64,000 bases of DNA, taken from positions 62,001-126,000 of the forward strand of contig CAVPQK010000028.1 of assembly GCA_963707465.1 (NCBI GenBank). Direction: 5' to 3'. This document shows, in pieces, positions 23,465 through 32,582 of this stretch. The notes beneath the pieces were generated by a model. It was not told the origin of the DNA, made no database searches, and saw only the letters and a program-made list of their open reading frames with translations. The translations under genes were made by a program, and so were the position numbers. The stretch's first letter is position 1. Every line of letters starts with the position of its first letter. The DNA comes from Bog-159 sp963707465. Lineage in GTDB: Bacteria > Acidobacteriota > Terriglobia > Bryobacterales > Bryobacteraceae.

Positions 23465-24000
23465 CTGATTCTAAAACACACCCGATCCCGACCGATGATT
23501 TTCGCGCTACCGACTTTCCTTTACGACCCGTCCGTTGAGCCGTTGGAGGGGCCGGACATCGTGCGGATAGAGCCTGGCGAATGTGTCGATCTCCTCCGGC
23601 GAGATATCCACCGGCGTCTTCAGCACAAACCACCTGACTCCCTCGGTACACGGCAGAGCTGGGTCTTTGGGATATGTTCCCAAATCTGTTGAATGGTGGG
23701 GTTCGCCCTTCCTGCTTTCAGGAGAACCGCGACGCCGACTCCCACAAGCAAGAAACTTCGCTTTCCGGCGGGCCACTCCTGTATCTGCGGGCGCCAAGAC
23801 CTCGACTATTGCCAGCAGGACAAACGTCATCCAGCCTTTTCCCAGATGCGAACCGTGCTTAAGCATATCCGGGATCATACAGGTTGGCACACCGTGGGGC
23901 GGGCTATTCAGCCCGCGGACCCGCTCTCCAGCGGGTCCAGCCGCCTGGAAAGGCGGCTGCGGCCAAGATTGGCCGCCCTCCAGGCGAGGCGGAATCTGTG
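23465..24000. other. Intergenic stretch with a doubtful ORF and a structured repeat
   Basis: About 535 bp between the SRPBCC gene and the Vps62-like pseudogene. A minus-strand reading frame (23507-23863, from MLKHGSHLGKGWMTFVLLAI) has a signal-like start and a plausible tail (WFVLKTPVDISPEEIDTFAR) but a middle that does not look coding, so I leave it as a possible decayed gene. The rest is the four-hairpin element at 23891-23986. Confidence 0.4.
23891..23986. repeat. Four-hairpin intergenic repeat, copy 1
   Basis: A 96-bp element made of four consecutive perfect stem-loops with 4-nt loops: GCGGGCT/AGCCCGC, GGACCCGCT/AGCGGGTCC, AGCCGCCT/AGGCGGCT and GCGGCCA/TGGCCGC. A second copy at 60737-60832 is 91/96 identical by my alignment. 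All five differences fall in the loops. Confidence 0.92.
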
Positions 24001-25018
24001 CTAATCATCCACTCCGTGGAATGCCGGCCCACGCGGTCCGCCTCCGACTTCCTTGTAGGTATAAAACAATCCGTACGAGAATTTCAGTTCCTCGTACTGA
24101 CCCCAGGGCGCCGCGTATTCGTACCAGGCCGGCGGAGCCGGCCGCCAACTTTGTATGTTCGTCGAAATAATCCGATAGTGGCCGGGCTGGGACGCATCGA
24201 ATGCCGGGCCGTCGTCGGTCCAGTCCTCCAGATCCACAGCGAGGCTCCCAATGCCGAAGTCCTTGTAGGCGGCTCTTCGGTAGTATTGAACGCCGGCGGA
24301 CGCATAGTGCGCGTGAGAGTCACAGGCGACATAAATGATGGGATGCCGGCCCGAAAAGCGCAGCGCGGAGATACCGCCCAGCCACTTGCTGAATGCGTGC
24401 CGCGAGAGGTATACATCCTGCAGCCGCCAGGGCAAGCCCGATATTCCGCCGGCGCGAACCAGCCGCAGGGTAACGTGCTCCCAGTCGCCGTAATGTACCC
24501 ATCCGGACGTGATCGTCGACGACCCGGCCGATAGTCAAGTGAAATTTGGCTGGACCGTTGAACGGATAGAAGAACCAGAACTGAAGATCGAGGTAACTTC
24601 GATCCGCGCCTTCGAGCACGGAGACAAATGCCTTGGCGCGCGACTGGTTGCCGGAAATCACACTGTCGGAGAGGTGCAACCAGCAACGGAAATCCGGCCG
24701 CGACGCGCGTGGATCGTCTTGCGCCCGCCGCCACGCGGTGGGGAGATCGGTGCCCGCAACAATCGCGGCGGTGCGCACGCCTTCCATCGAAAAAGTCTCG
24801 TACGTGTCGGGATGATGAACGAGACCCCACTGCAGAGCCGTCTTCCCTGAATTCAGAATATATTCCGGATCGTCCATCAGGTACCGCTCCTTCGAATGCA
24901 GTTTCATCACGGGTCCGAAGGCTTGAATCAGTTGCTCGACCTCCGCCTTCGACAGGGCGCTGCCGCCAAAGGCAGGCAGCGTGACCAGGGAGTTGATCAA
25001 CAGAAATGCGCAGCGCAT
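24001..25018 (-). pseudogene. Vps62-like secreted protein gene, split by a frameshift
   Basis: A signal peptide (MRCAFLLINSLVTLPAFGGS) is followed by residues typical of the Vps62 (DUF946) family: FWFFYPFNGPAKFHLTIGRV in the first frame, then GDWEHVTLRLVRAGG, VYLSRHAFSKWLGG and HPIIYVACDSHAHYASAGVQ in another frame. The reading shifts at the CCC run near 24498-24500: dropping one base would join ...DDHVRMG to VHYGDWEHV. Restored, the protein would be about 338 residues. Either a true frameshift mutation or a single-base sequencing/assembly error in a homopolymer. Family function in bacteria is not established. Confidence 0.8.
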
Positions 25019-26124
25019 TATTCCCTATGCGTGCTACGCGGATTACAATACCACGGTTTTTCCGATTTCACCGCGCGGCTGCAAGGCCGGGGCGCCTTCA
25101 CGCAACGAAGTCAGCCCGTAATCTCATGAAAACACAAGCCAGGCACGCCCAGCCTCCCTCGCCGCCGCCGTATTGCCGTGCTACCCTGATATCGGGAAAA
25201 CTCCCGCCGCTCGCCGCAAGGCGTTCTGCCGGAAGCACCCGTGCTCTTTGACCAATTTCAACCGCAGCCGGGCGCAGCCCCACGGCAGCCGACGCAACAA
25301 ATGCAACGTGATGCAACGCTCCACCGAAAAACGCGACATGTCGGGAATTTTCGGAAGGCCCAATTCCAGAGACCGGTGTCCTGTCGGCGTTTAGCCGTGC
25401 CGCGCAACAAAATGCAACCAAACGCAACATGTCAACGAAAAAACGCTAAGCGCAACAGCCCGAGCGCCGGTGCCCTATCGGCGTTCATCGGCGGCCAATA
25501 TGCCTTTTGCGAAGCGAACCCAATTCCAGAGACCGCGCAACAAATGCAACCAACGCAACACGTCAACGAAAAAACGATAAGCGTAACAGCCCGAGCGCCG
25601 GTGCCCTATCGGCGCTCATCGGCGTTCATCGGCGGCCAATATGCCCTTTGCGAAACGAACCCAATTCCAGAGACCGCGCCACAAATGCAACCTAACGCAA
25701 CACGTCAACGAAAAAACGAAAACGATGCGCGTAACAGGCCCGAACGCCAGCGTCCTGCCCGTTGAGACAAAAATGGGCACCACCGCGGGAATTTTCGGAA
25801 GAACCCAATTCCCCGTGCCCCAAAATACCGGAGCCTTAACTCAAGCGCGGCAACTGCAAGCAAATGCTCAGGTTAACCAGGCGCCTCCGTGAAATTGGGA
25901 TTGTTTGGTCAGCGCACCGCGTCTCCCGCGAGCGCCCAACTCGGCCCGGGGCGCCTCAGCCGTTGGGGCCGGCTGGTACTGGCCGGCACGCTGGCGCCGT
26001 TTGGGCGCCGCTCGATGGAACGCAATGCAACACCAAAAGCGAAAGAACGTCACCTGGTGGCCTCGGCGGGCCTGAAGTACACGTATGCGCCATGAGCCGC
26101 CCATGAAGCAGTAAGCTGGATGGG
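25019..26124. other. 1.1-kb gene-free region containing tandem repeats
   Basis: No credible gene. Open frames here are all rich in Q/N/T/R and follow the repeat units rather than any protein family. The repeats span about 25330-25835. The last 290 bp before clpB hold no recognisable feature; I see no CIRCE operator. Confidence 0.6.
25361..25805. repeat. Degenerate tandem repeat of about 135-160 bp
   Basis: Three successive units each begin with CAATTCCAGAGACCG (at 25361, 25521 and 25672), continue with CAAATGCAACC-type sequence and GTCAACGAAAAAACG (at 25431, 25562 and 25704), and the first two end with CGGCGGCCAATATGCC. Both ends carry GGGAATTTTCGGAAG (about 25343 and 25789). Unit spacing is 160, 151 and about 134 bp. 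Confidence 0.85.
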
Positions 26125-28755
26125 ATGGATATCAATCGTTTCACGGAAAAACTCCAGGAGGCGATCCGGGCGGCCCAAAGCAAAGCCACCCGGTACGGCC
26201 ATCAACAGCTCGACGTCGAGCACCTCTTTGCCGCCCTGCTCGAACAGGAGGGCGGCTTGGCAGGCTCTATCCTGTCACGCGCGGGGGTCAACGTCGACAC
26301 GCTGCGGCCGCGGCTCGAACACGAGCTGGACCGGCTGCCGAAGGTCACTGGGCCATCCGGCGCTCCTGACCAGATTTTCGTCAGCGCCCGCCTGAACCGG
26401 CTACTGACCGCGGCGGAAGACGAGGCCAAAAAGCTCAAGGACGAATATATTTCCGTCGAGCATGTGCTGCTGGCGCTCACCGACGACGGCGGCTTCAGCG
26501 GACGGCTGTTACGCGAATACGGCGCGTCGCGCGAGCGGCTGATGCAGGCGCTGCGCGAAGTGCGCGGCAGCCAGCGGGTGACATCGCAGAATCCGGAGGC
26601 CACTTACGAAGCCCTGGAGCGTTACGGCCGCGACCTGACCAAGCTGGCGAGCCAGGGCAAGCTGGACCCCGTGATCGGCCGCGACGAGGAGATCCGGCGC
26701 GTGATCCAGGTGCTGTCGCGGCGCACCAAGAACAACCCGGTGCTGATCGGCGAACCGGGCGTGGGCAAGACCGCGATCGTGGAGGGACTGGCGCTGCGCA
26801 TCGTGCGCGGCGACGTTCCGGAAGGCCTGAAGAACCGGCGCATTGTGTCGTTGGATATGGGCGCGCTGATCGCGGGCGCCAAGTTTCGCGGCGAGTTTGA
26901 AGAGCGGCTGAAGGCGGTCTTGAAAGAGGTGCAGGAGGCCGCCGGCGACATCATCCTGTTCATCGACGAGCTGCACACGGTGGTGGGCGCGGGCAAGGCC
27001 GAAGGGTCCATGGACGCCGGCAACCTGCTGAAGCCCATGCTGGCGCGCGGCGAGCTGCACTGCATCGGCGCCACCACGCTCGACGAATATCGCAAGAACA
27101 TCGAAAAGGATGCGGCGCTGGAGCGGCGCTTCCAACCGGTGCGGGTGGACCAGCCTTCGGTCGAAGACACCATCTCGATTTTGCGCGGCCTGAAGGAACG
27201 GTACGAAGTGCATCACGGCGTGCGCATCAAGGATTCGGCGCTGGTGGCCGCGGCGATTTTGTCGAATCGCTACATCACGGACCGGTTTCTGCCCGATAAA
27301 GCTATCGACCTGGTGGACGAGGCGGCGGCCAAGCTGCGCACCGAGATCGACTCCATGCCGGCGGAGTTGGACGAAATCCTGCGACGCACGATGCAGCTTG
27401 AAATCGAGCGCTCGGCGCTGAAAAAGGAGAAGGACGCGGCGTCACGCGACCGGCTGAAGAAGCTCGAAAAAGAACTCGGGAATCTGAAGGCGGAAGGCGA
27501 TGCCTTGAAGGCGCGCTGGCAAGCCGAGAAGCAGACGGTCGCCAGTTTGCGCGCGTTGCGGGAGCAGATCGAGCAGACCAAGGTGGAGATCGAGAAGGCG
27601 GAGCGCGCCTACGACCTGAATCGGGCGGCCGAGCTGAAGTATGGGAAGCTGGCGGAGCTGGAGAAGCGCTTGCATGCCGAGTTGGAGCAGTTCACGAAGA
27701 AGCAGGCGCAGTCGCCGCTGATCAAAGAAGAGGTGGGCGAGGAAGATATCGCGGAGGTGGTCAGCCGCTGGACGGGCGTACCGGTGACCAAGCTGCTGGC
27801 GGGCGAGATGCAGAAGCTGCTGCAGCTGGAAGATGAGTTGCACCAGCGCGTGATCGGGCAGGATGAAGCCGTCACGGCGGTGGCGGAGGCGGTGATTCGC
27901 GCGCGCTCCGGATTGAAGGATCCGAACCGGCCGATCGGCAGCTTTATTTTCCTGGGACCGACGGGCGTGGGCAAGACCGAGCTGGCGCGGGCGCTGGCGC
28001 AGTTTCTGTTCGACGACGAACGCGCCATGATTCGCATCGACATGTCGGAATATCAGGAGAAACACACCGTGGCGCGGCTGATCGGCGCGCCGCCCGGATA
28101 CGTGGGGTATGAAGAGGGCGGCCAATTGACCGAAGCGGTGCGGCGGCGGCCGTATTCCGTGGTGCTATTCGATGAGATTGAGAAGGCGCACCACGATGTG
28201 TTCAACGTGATGCTGCAGGTGCTCGACGATGGGCGCCTCACGGATGGGCAGGGGCGCACGGTGGACTTCCGCAACACCATCGCGATCATGACTTCCAACA
28301 TCGGCAGCGCGCGCATCCTGGAGTATCGCGGCGGGTTTGCCGGCGAGGGATACGAACGGATGAAGGAAGCCGTGCTGGAGGAGATGCGGCGTCATTTCCG
28401 GCCGGAGTTTCTGAATCGCGTGGATGAGGCGATCGTGTTTCATGCGCTGGGCGAGGACCAGTTGAAGCAGATCGTGGAGATCCAGTTGGAGCGGTTGCGG
28501 GCGCGGCTGGCGGACCGGCACATCACGCTGAGGCTCACCGACGCGGCGCGGTTGAACCTGGTGCATACCGGCTTCGATCCGCATTACGGCGCGCGTCCGC
28601 TGAAGCGCGCGATTCAGAAGAAGGTGGAGACGCCGCTGGGCCGGATGATTTTGAAGGGCGAGGTGCGCGACGGGCAGCAGCTTACGGTGGATGCCGACGG
28701 GGAGGGGGAACTGACGTTCGCGACAACGGCAGAGAAGGCGTCGCGGCAGGGCTAG
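26125..28755 (+). CDS. clpB: ClpB, ATP-dependent disaggregase chaperone
   Basis: 876 residues, the usual length. The N-terminal Clp repeat domain is MDINRFTEKLQEAIRAAQSK onward. NBD1 has Walker A GEPGVGKT (209-216) and Walker B ILFIDELHTVVGAG. A long charged coiled-coil middle domain covers roughly 405-530 (LKKLEKELGNLKAEGDALKA). NBD2 has GPTGVGKTELARALAQ around 611, DMSEYQEKHTVARLIGAPPG and a C-terminal domain with HYGARPLKRAIQKKVETPLG. It works with DnaK to dissolve aggregates in the cytoplasm. The gene appears monocistronic. Confidence 0.98.
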   Translation: MDINRFTEKLQEAIRAAQSKATRYGHQQLDVEHLFAALLEQEGGLAGSILSRAGVNVDTLRPRLEHELDRLPKVTGPSGAPDQIFVSARLNRLLTAAEDEAKKLKDEYISVEHVLLALTDDGGFSGRLLREYGASRERLMQALREVRGSQRVTSQNPEATYEALERYGRDLTKLASQGKLDPVIGRDEEIRRVIQVLSRRTKNNPVLIGEPGVGKTAIVEGLALRIVRGDVPEGLKNRRIVSLDMGALIAGAKFRGEFEERLKAVLKEVQEAAGDIILFIDELHTVVGAGKAEGSMDAGNLLKPMLARGELHCIGATTLDEYRKNIEKDAALERRFQPVRVDQPSVEDTISILRGLKERYEVHHGVRIKDSALVAAAILSNRYITDRFLPDKAIDLVDEAAAKLRTEIDSMPAELDEILRRTMQLEIERSALKKEKDAASRDRLKKLEKELGNLKAEGDALKARWQAEKQTVASLRALREQIEQTKVEIEKAERAYDLNRAAELKYGKLAELEKRLHAELEQFTKKQAQSPLIKEEVGEEDIAEVVSRWTGVPVTKLLAGEMQKLLQLEDELHQRVIGQDEAVTAVAEAVIRARSGLKDPNRPIGSFIFLGPTGVGKTELARALAQFLFDDERAMIRIDMSEYQEKHTVARLIGAPPGYVGYEEGGQLTEAVRRRPYSVVLFDEIEKAHHDVFNVMLQVLDDGRLTDGQGRTVDFRNTIAIMTSNIGSARILEYRGGFAGEGYERMKEAVLEEMRRHFRPEFLNRVDEAIVFHALGEDQLKQIVEIQLERLRARLADRHITLRLTDAARLNLVHTGFDPHYGARPLKRAIQKKVETPLGRMILKGEVRDGQQLTVDADGEGELTFATTAEKASRQG

Positions 28756-28928
28756 CGGGACGAGCGGCGACCCGCATTCACGCATGCGCGAGGCCCAAGG
28801 TGCGTACGTCGGCTGTGTGGCCCCCCAAAGCCGGGCGTGGCTTCCGCCGGCGCATTGATCGGGTCGAGATTCGCTTGGGCAGCGGTCCACGGGCGGCGGG
28901 CGCAACGGCGGGTGTACACTAATCGCTA

Positions 28929-30338
28929 ATGCGCTGGCTCGTCTGTCTGCTGATTCAACTGGCGCTTTCCGGCGCCGATTGGACACAATTTCGCGGACCG
29001 AACGGCTCGGGCGTGTCACCCTCCAAGGGCCTGCCAGAGCAGTTCGGCCCGCAAAAGGACGTTGTCTGGAGAACGGCGTTGCCGCCGGGACATTCCTCAC
29101 CGGTCTTTAGTGCGGACCACATCTTCGTCACCGCATTCGAGGGCAAGAGCCTGCTCACGATCTGCCTCGACCGCGACAGCGGTAAGGTGCTATGGCGGCG
29201 GGAGGCGCCACGGGAACGGGTGGAGAGTTTCCAGCCGGCGAACGGACCCGCGTCTCCATCTCCGGTCACAGATGGAGCCAATGTTTACGTATTCTTTGGC
29301 GACTTCGGGCTGTTGTCCTACGGACCGGATGGCCAGGAGCGCTGGCGTTTGCCGCTGGGTCCGTTCAACAATCCAAACGGTCACGGCTCCTCGCCAATCC
29401 TCGCCGATGGAAAGTTGGTGCTCATCTGCGATCAGGACACCGGGTCGTACTTGATTGCTGTCGATCCCACGGTTGGGCGGGTGCTCTGGAAGACGATGCG
29501 GCCGGAATATACGCGCGGTTACGCCACTCCCGCCGTGTACCGGCCCAAACGTGGCCCGGCGGAGTTGATCGTCCCCGGCGCCTACGAAGTGGCCTCCTAC
29601 GCCCTTGAGACAGGAGAGAAACTGTGGTGGGTGCGCGGCATGGCGTGGCAACTCAAGACCGTGCCGGTAGTCGATCGCGACCTCATCTTTGTGAGTGGCT
29701 GGGAAACCGAGGGTGATCGGCAACAACGCATCAAGATACCTGAATTTCCCGAGATTCTGGCAAAATATGACACGGACCACGACGGCAAGGTGTCGCGGGA
29801 CGAGATGCGCCTGAGCGATATTGCGGGATGGTTTGCCGAGGTCGATTTGAACCACGACGGCTACCTTGACGCCGGCGAGTGGCAGTTCTACCGGGCGCGG
29901 GTTGCCTCCGAGAACTGTCTGGTGGCCATTCGCTCCGGCGGCCGCGGAGATGTTACCGGAAGCCACGTGCTCTGGAGATACCGCAAGGCGATACCCAATA
30001 CGTCGTCGCCGCTGCTATATCAAGGCGTCATCTACCTGGTGCGCGACGGGATCTTTACGAGCTTGAACCCGAACGATGGCGAAGTGTATAAGCAGGCGCG
30101 TCTCACCGGCGCACTCGGGCGCTATTGGTCTTCGCCGGTCGCCGCGGACGGCAAGATTTTTCTGGCAAGCGAAGACGGGAGAGTCGTGGTGCTGCGGGCG
30201 GACCCGAATTGGGAGATCCTGGCGGTTAATGGCCTCGACGAGGACATCTTCGCCACACCTGCGATTCTCGATGGACGGATTTACGTCCGCACGCGTGAGG
30301 CACTCTACTGTTTCGCCAAGAAGCGCGAGCACAAATAG
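28929..30338 (+). CDS. PQQ-like beta-propeller protein with inserted EF-hands
   Basis: 469 residues with a short signal peptide (MRWLVCLLIQLALSGA). Propeller blades show WTQFRGPNGSGVSP, DRDSGKVLWRREAPRE, GRVLWKTMRP and SSPLLYQGVIYLVRDG. Inserted near residue 280 are two EF-hand-like loops (DTDHDGKVSRDE and DLNHDGYLDAGE), which suggests calcium binding. Despite the fold name, most such proteins have no proven PQQ; the tryptophan docking motifs serve as structure. Probably secreted or periplasmic. It follows clpB in the same direction with a 173-bp gap. Confidence 0.88.
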   Translation: MRWLVCLLIQLALSGADWTQFRGPNGSGVSPSKGLPEQFGPQKDVVWRTALPPGHSSPVFSADHIFVTAFEGKSLLTICLDRDSGKVLWRREAPRERVESFQPANGPASPSPVTDGANVYVFFGDFGLLSYGPDGQERWRLPLGPFNNPNGHGSSPILADGKLVLICDQDTGSYLIAVDPTVGRVLWKTMRPEYTRGYATPAVYRPKRGPAELIVPGAYEVASYALETGEKLWWVRGMAWQLKTVPVVDRDLIFVSGWETEGDRQQRIKIPEFPEILAKYDTDHDGKVSRDEMRLSDIAGWFAEVDLNHDGYLDAGEWQFYRARVASENCLVAIRSGGRGDVTGSHVLWRYRKAIPNTSSPLLYQGVIYLVRDGIFTSLNPNDGEVYKQARLTGALGRYWSSPVAADGKIFLASEDGRVVVLRADPNWEILAVNGLDEDIFATPAILDGRIYVRTREALYCFAKKREHK

Positions 30339-30366
30339 CTGGGGATATCAGATGGCGCCCCGTGGC

Positions 30367-31572
30367 TCACCTTAGTGCCGACTCCGCGATCTGCGACAAC
30401 GCATGCTTGGCCACTTCGGCCGAACCATCGTTCATCTGCGGCAGAAAGATGATTACCAGTTCGTTTTTTGGATCTACCGTCCCAGCCGTACCGAAAGCGC
30501 CGCCGTGGCCGAAACTCCCTGCAGACAGCAGATCGAACTGTAGCTGGTTCGCGACACTCAAGGTCAGGCCATAGCCGGAGTGGTCCGGAGTGTGATCCTG
30601 GGTCATCAAAGCCAGCGACTGCGCGGAAAGATATCGCCGGCCATTATAAACTCCGCCGTTCGCCAGCATCTGATAAAAATGGAACAAGTCGGTGGCCGTC
30701 GAATAGAGTCCCAGCTCGGGGCCCGGATACTTCGCGCCTGCCCGGTATGCAGCCGGATCTCCGGCTTGCGCCCTCTCTCGCGAGAGCGCCAGCTTACCCT
30801 GGTCGTGTTGGTAAATCATCGCAATACGGCCTCGTTTGGACTCTGGCGGATAGAAGAACGAATCCACCATGCCCAGCGGCGAGAGAATCCGGGCTTCGAC
30901 GAATTGGGAATAGTCGCGGCCGGACAAAACTTCGACAATGCGCCCCAGCGTGGCGATTCCCATGTTGCTGTACCGGTAGTTCTTCCCTGGCTCCGCGATG
31001 AGATGTTCGTGCGCGTAGCCACGAACGGCGTCCGCCAAAGTCGCATCCAGAGTGAAATTGATGCGGCTCAAGGGACCGCTGGACGGCAGGAAGCCGAACC
31101 CCGAGGTGTGGGACATCAACTGCCAGACAGTCATCGGGCGCGCGGGAGAATGCGTGACCGGAGAGCCATCAGGCCGCTTCTCGTCGACCAGTTGCCCCTT
31201 GAACTCCGGCAGATAATCTTCGACCGGCCGCGTCAAATCGAGCTTGCCTTCCTCCACGAGCATCATGGCCGCCAAGCCGGTGAAAGACTTCGTTTGGGAC
31301 ATGATCTGCACTATGGTGTCGGGGCGCATTGGCTTGCGCTTCTCGATATCGCTAAATCCGGCCGCATCGAGGGCCACCACCTGTCCGCGATGCGCCACCA
31401 GGTACACCGCTCCTGAAATGGAGCCGTTACCGACTGACTCTTTCATCCGCGCGGAAATCAATTTCAACCGCTCGGAATCGATGGATCCAGCGGCGGCCAC
31501 AAGCGGCGCCAGAGACACGGCGGCGCCAACCAAAATGAATAACCGGCGGGATGCATTCTGTGATCGCAGCAT
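30367..31572 (-). CDS. Beta-lactamase-family serine hydrolase (class C / esterase type)
   Basis: 401 residues with a signal peptide (MLRSQNASRRLFILVGAAVS and onward). Catalytic motifs: SxxK as SQTK (92-95, in VQIMSQTKSFTGLAAMML), Y-x-N as YSN (201-203) and a GHGGAFG near the C-terminus in place of KTG, as in EstB-like esterases and D-alanyl-carboxypeptidase relatives. It is probably a periplasmic esterase or amidase of unknown substrate. Same orientation as the GH130/GT4 pair upstream, 59 bp away, so it could share their transcript. Confidence 0.92.
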   Translation of the reverse strand: MLRSQNASRRLFILVGAAVSLAPLVAAAGSIDSERLKLISARMKESVGNGSISGAVYLVAHRGQVVALDAAGFSDIEKRKPMRPDTIVQIMSQTKSFTGLAAMMLVEEGKLDLTRPVEDYLPEFKGQLVDEKRPDGSPVTHSPARPMTVWQLMSHTSGFGFLPSSGPLSRINFTLDATLADAVRGYAHEHLIAEPGKNYRYSNMGIATLGRIVEVLSGRDYSQFVEARILSPLGMVDSFFYPPESKRGRIAMIYQHDQGKLALSRERAQAGDPAAYRAGAKYPGPELGLYSTATDLFHFYQMLANGGVYNGRRYLSAQSLALMTQDHTPDHSGYGLTLSVANQLQFDLLSAGSFGHGGAFGTAGTVDPKNELVIIFLPQMNDGSAEVAKHALSQIAESALR

Positions 31573-31631
31573 GCTAGCGATTGTAATCGAGTTTCAGAAC
31601 CGGTTGTTGGCCTGCGACAAACAATCCGCGC

Positions 31632-32570
31632 TCACTTTGCCGGTCTGCCGTGATCCAGGCATAATGCGATCAGATCGGAGACGTTCGCCTCTCCCACACA
31701 CATCACCGTGTCCGCGCCGCCCCAGTAGATCTTTATGGTTCCATCGGACTCCGCAACGGCGCCACAGGTGAACACGACGTTGTGGACATATCCCGTGATT
31801 TCCCAGGGATCTTCCGGCTGCAAGATCCACGAGTCGCCCACCGCGATCACCTTCGCCGGGTTCAGAAGATCGTGTAGAGCGACGCCCAGGCGATAGACCG
31901 CTCCATCCATCGTCTGGAAAACACCGTGATAGATGGAAAGCCACCCCCGGTCCGTTTTGATCGGCGGCGCGCCCGGACCGATTTTCATTTCGTCCCAGTG
32001 ATAGGGTTCGGGCCGCATGATGAGCTGGGCTTCGCCCCAGAAACGCAGATCCGGAGAATACGAAATCCAGATCGACCACGGGGCGATTTCCGAGTGCGGA
32101 CGGTCCAGCCTGGCATACAGGCCCCCGAATTTCTCCGGGAAGATCACTACATTCCGATAGTCCGCCTCCGTGATGAGCGAGACCCGTTCCACTTGCAGGA
32201 AGTCCTTCGTCTTGGCCAGTGCGATGCGCACGCCATTTCGCGAGTAAGCGCTGTAGGTGATGACATACTCCCCATCCAACAGCGTCACTCGTGGATCTTC
32301 GACGCCGAACTCTTCATAGGCCGCAAAAGGGCCGTCCCGCGCGGGACTCAGAAAGGGCTGCGGATCGGCGGTGAACCGGAATCCGTCCGGGCTGCGCGCC
32401 AAACCGATGATGGATCGTCCCGTGCGCAGGTGCGAACGGAAAAGCATGACGTATTCGTCCCCGTGCTTCACCACTGCCGCATTGTGCACGGTCTCCACCG
32501 GGTAGGGGATATCGGTCTTGGTAAGGATGGGGTTCCCGGCGTACCTTCTAACTATGTCCGGCTTCATCAT
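31632..32570 (-). CDS. GH130 family beta-mannoside phosphorylase-like protein
   Basis: 312 residues of a five-bladed GH130 propeller: RRYAGNPILTKTDIPYPVET, VMLFRSHLRTGRSIIGLARS, the conserved EEFGVEDPRVTLLDGEYVIT with the catalytic-type Asp, and IGPGAPPIKTDRGWLSIYHG. GH130 enzymes phosphorolyse or hydrolyse beta-mannosides. No signal peptide, so cytoplasmic. It follows the GT4 gene by 12 bp; this GT4/GH130 pairing is common and suggests turnover of a mannose-containing oligosaccharide. Confidence 0.92.
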   Translation of the reverse strand: MMKPDIVRRYAGNPILTKTDIPYPVETVHNAAVVKHGDEYVMLFRSHLRTGRSIIGLARSPDGFRFTADPQPFLSPARDGPFAAYEEFGVEDPRVTLLDGEYVITYSAYSRNGVRIALAKTKDFLQVERVSLITEADYRNVVIFPEKFGGLYARLDRPHSEIAPWSIWISYSPDLRFWGEAQLIMRPEPYHWDEMKIGPGAPPIKTDRGWLSIYHGVFQTMDGAVYRLGVALHDLLNPAKVIAVGDSWILQPEDPWEITGYVHNVVFTCGAVAESDGTIKIYWGGADTVMCVGEANVSDLIALCLDHGRPAK

Positions 32571-32582
32571 CGTCTCATCGCC

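Noticed and set aside
25361..25805. Possible CRISPR array
   Set aside because: Units are 134-160 bp and alike over most of their length; no short repeat with unique spacers and no cas gene.
25241..25892. Q/N/T-rich open frames in the repeat tract as genes
   Set aside because: They follow the repeat periodicity, have no domain or ribosome site and overlap one another in all frames.
25019..26124. CIRCE or other heat-shock operator upstream of clpB
   Set aside because: No TTAGCACTC/GAGTGCTAA inverted repeat or comparable operator seen.
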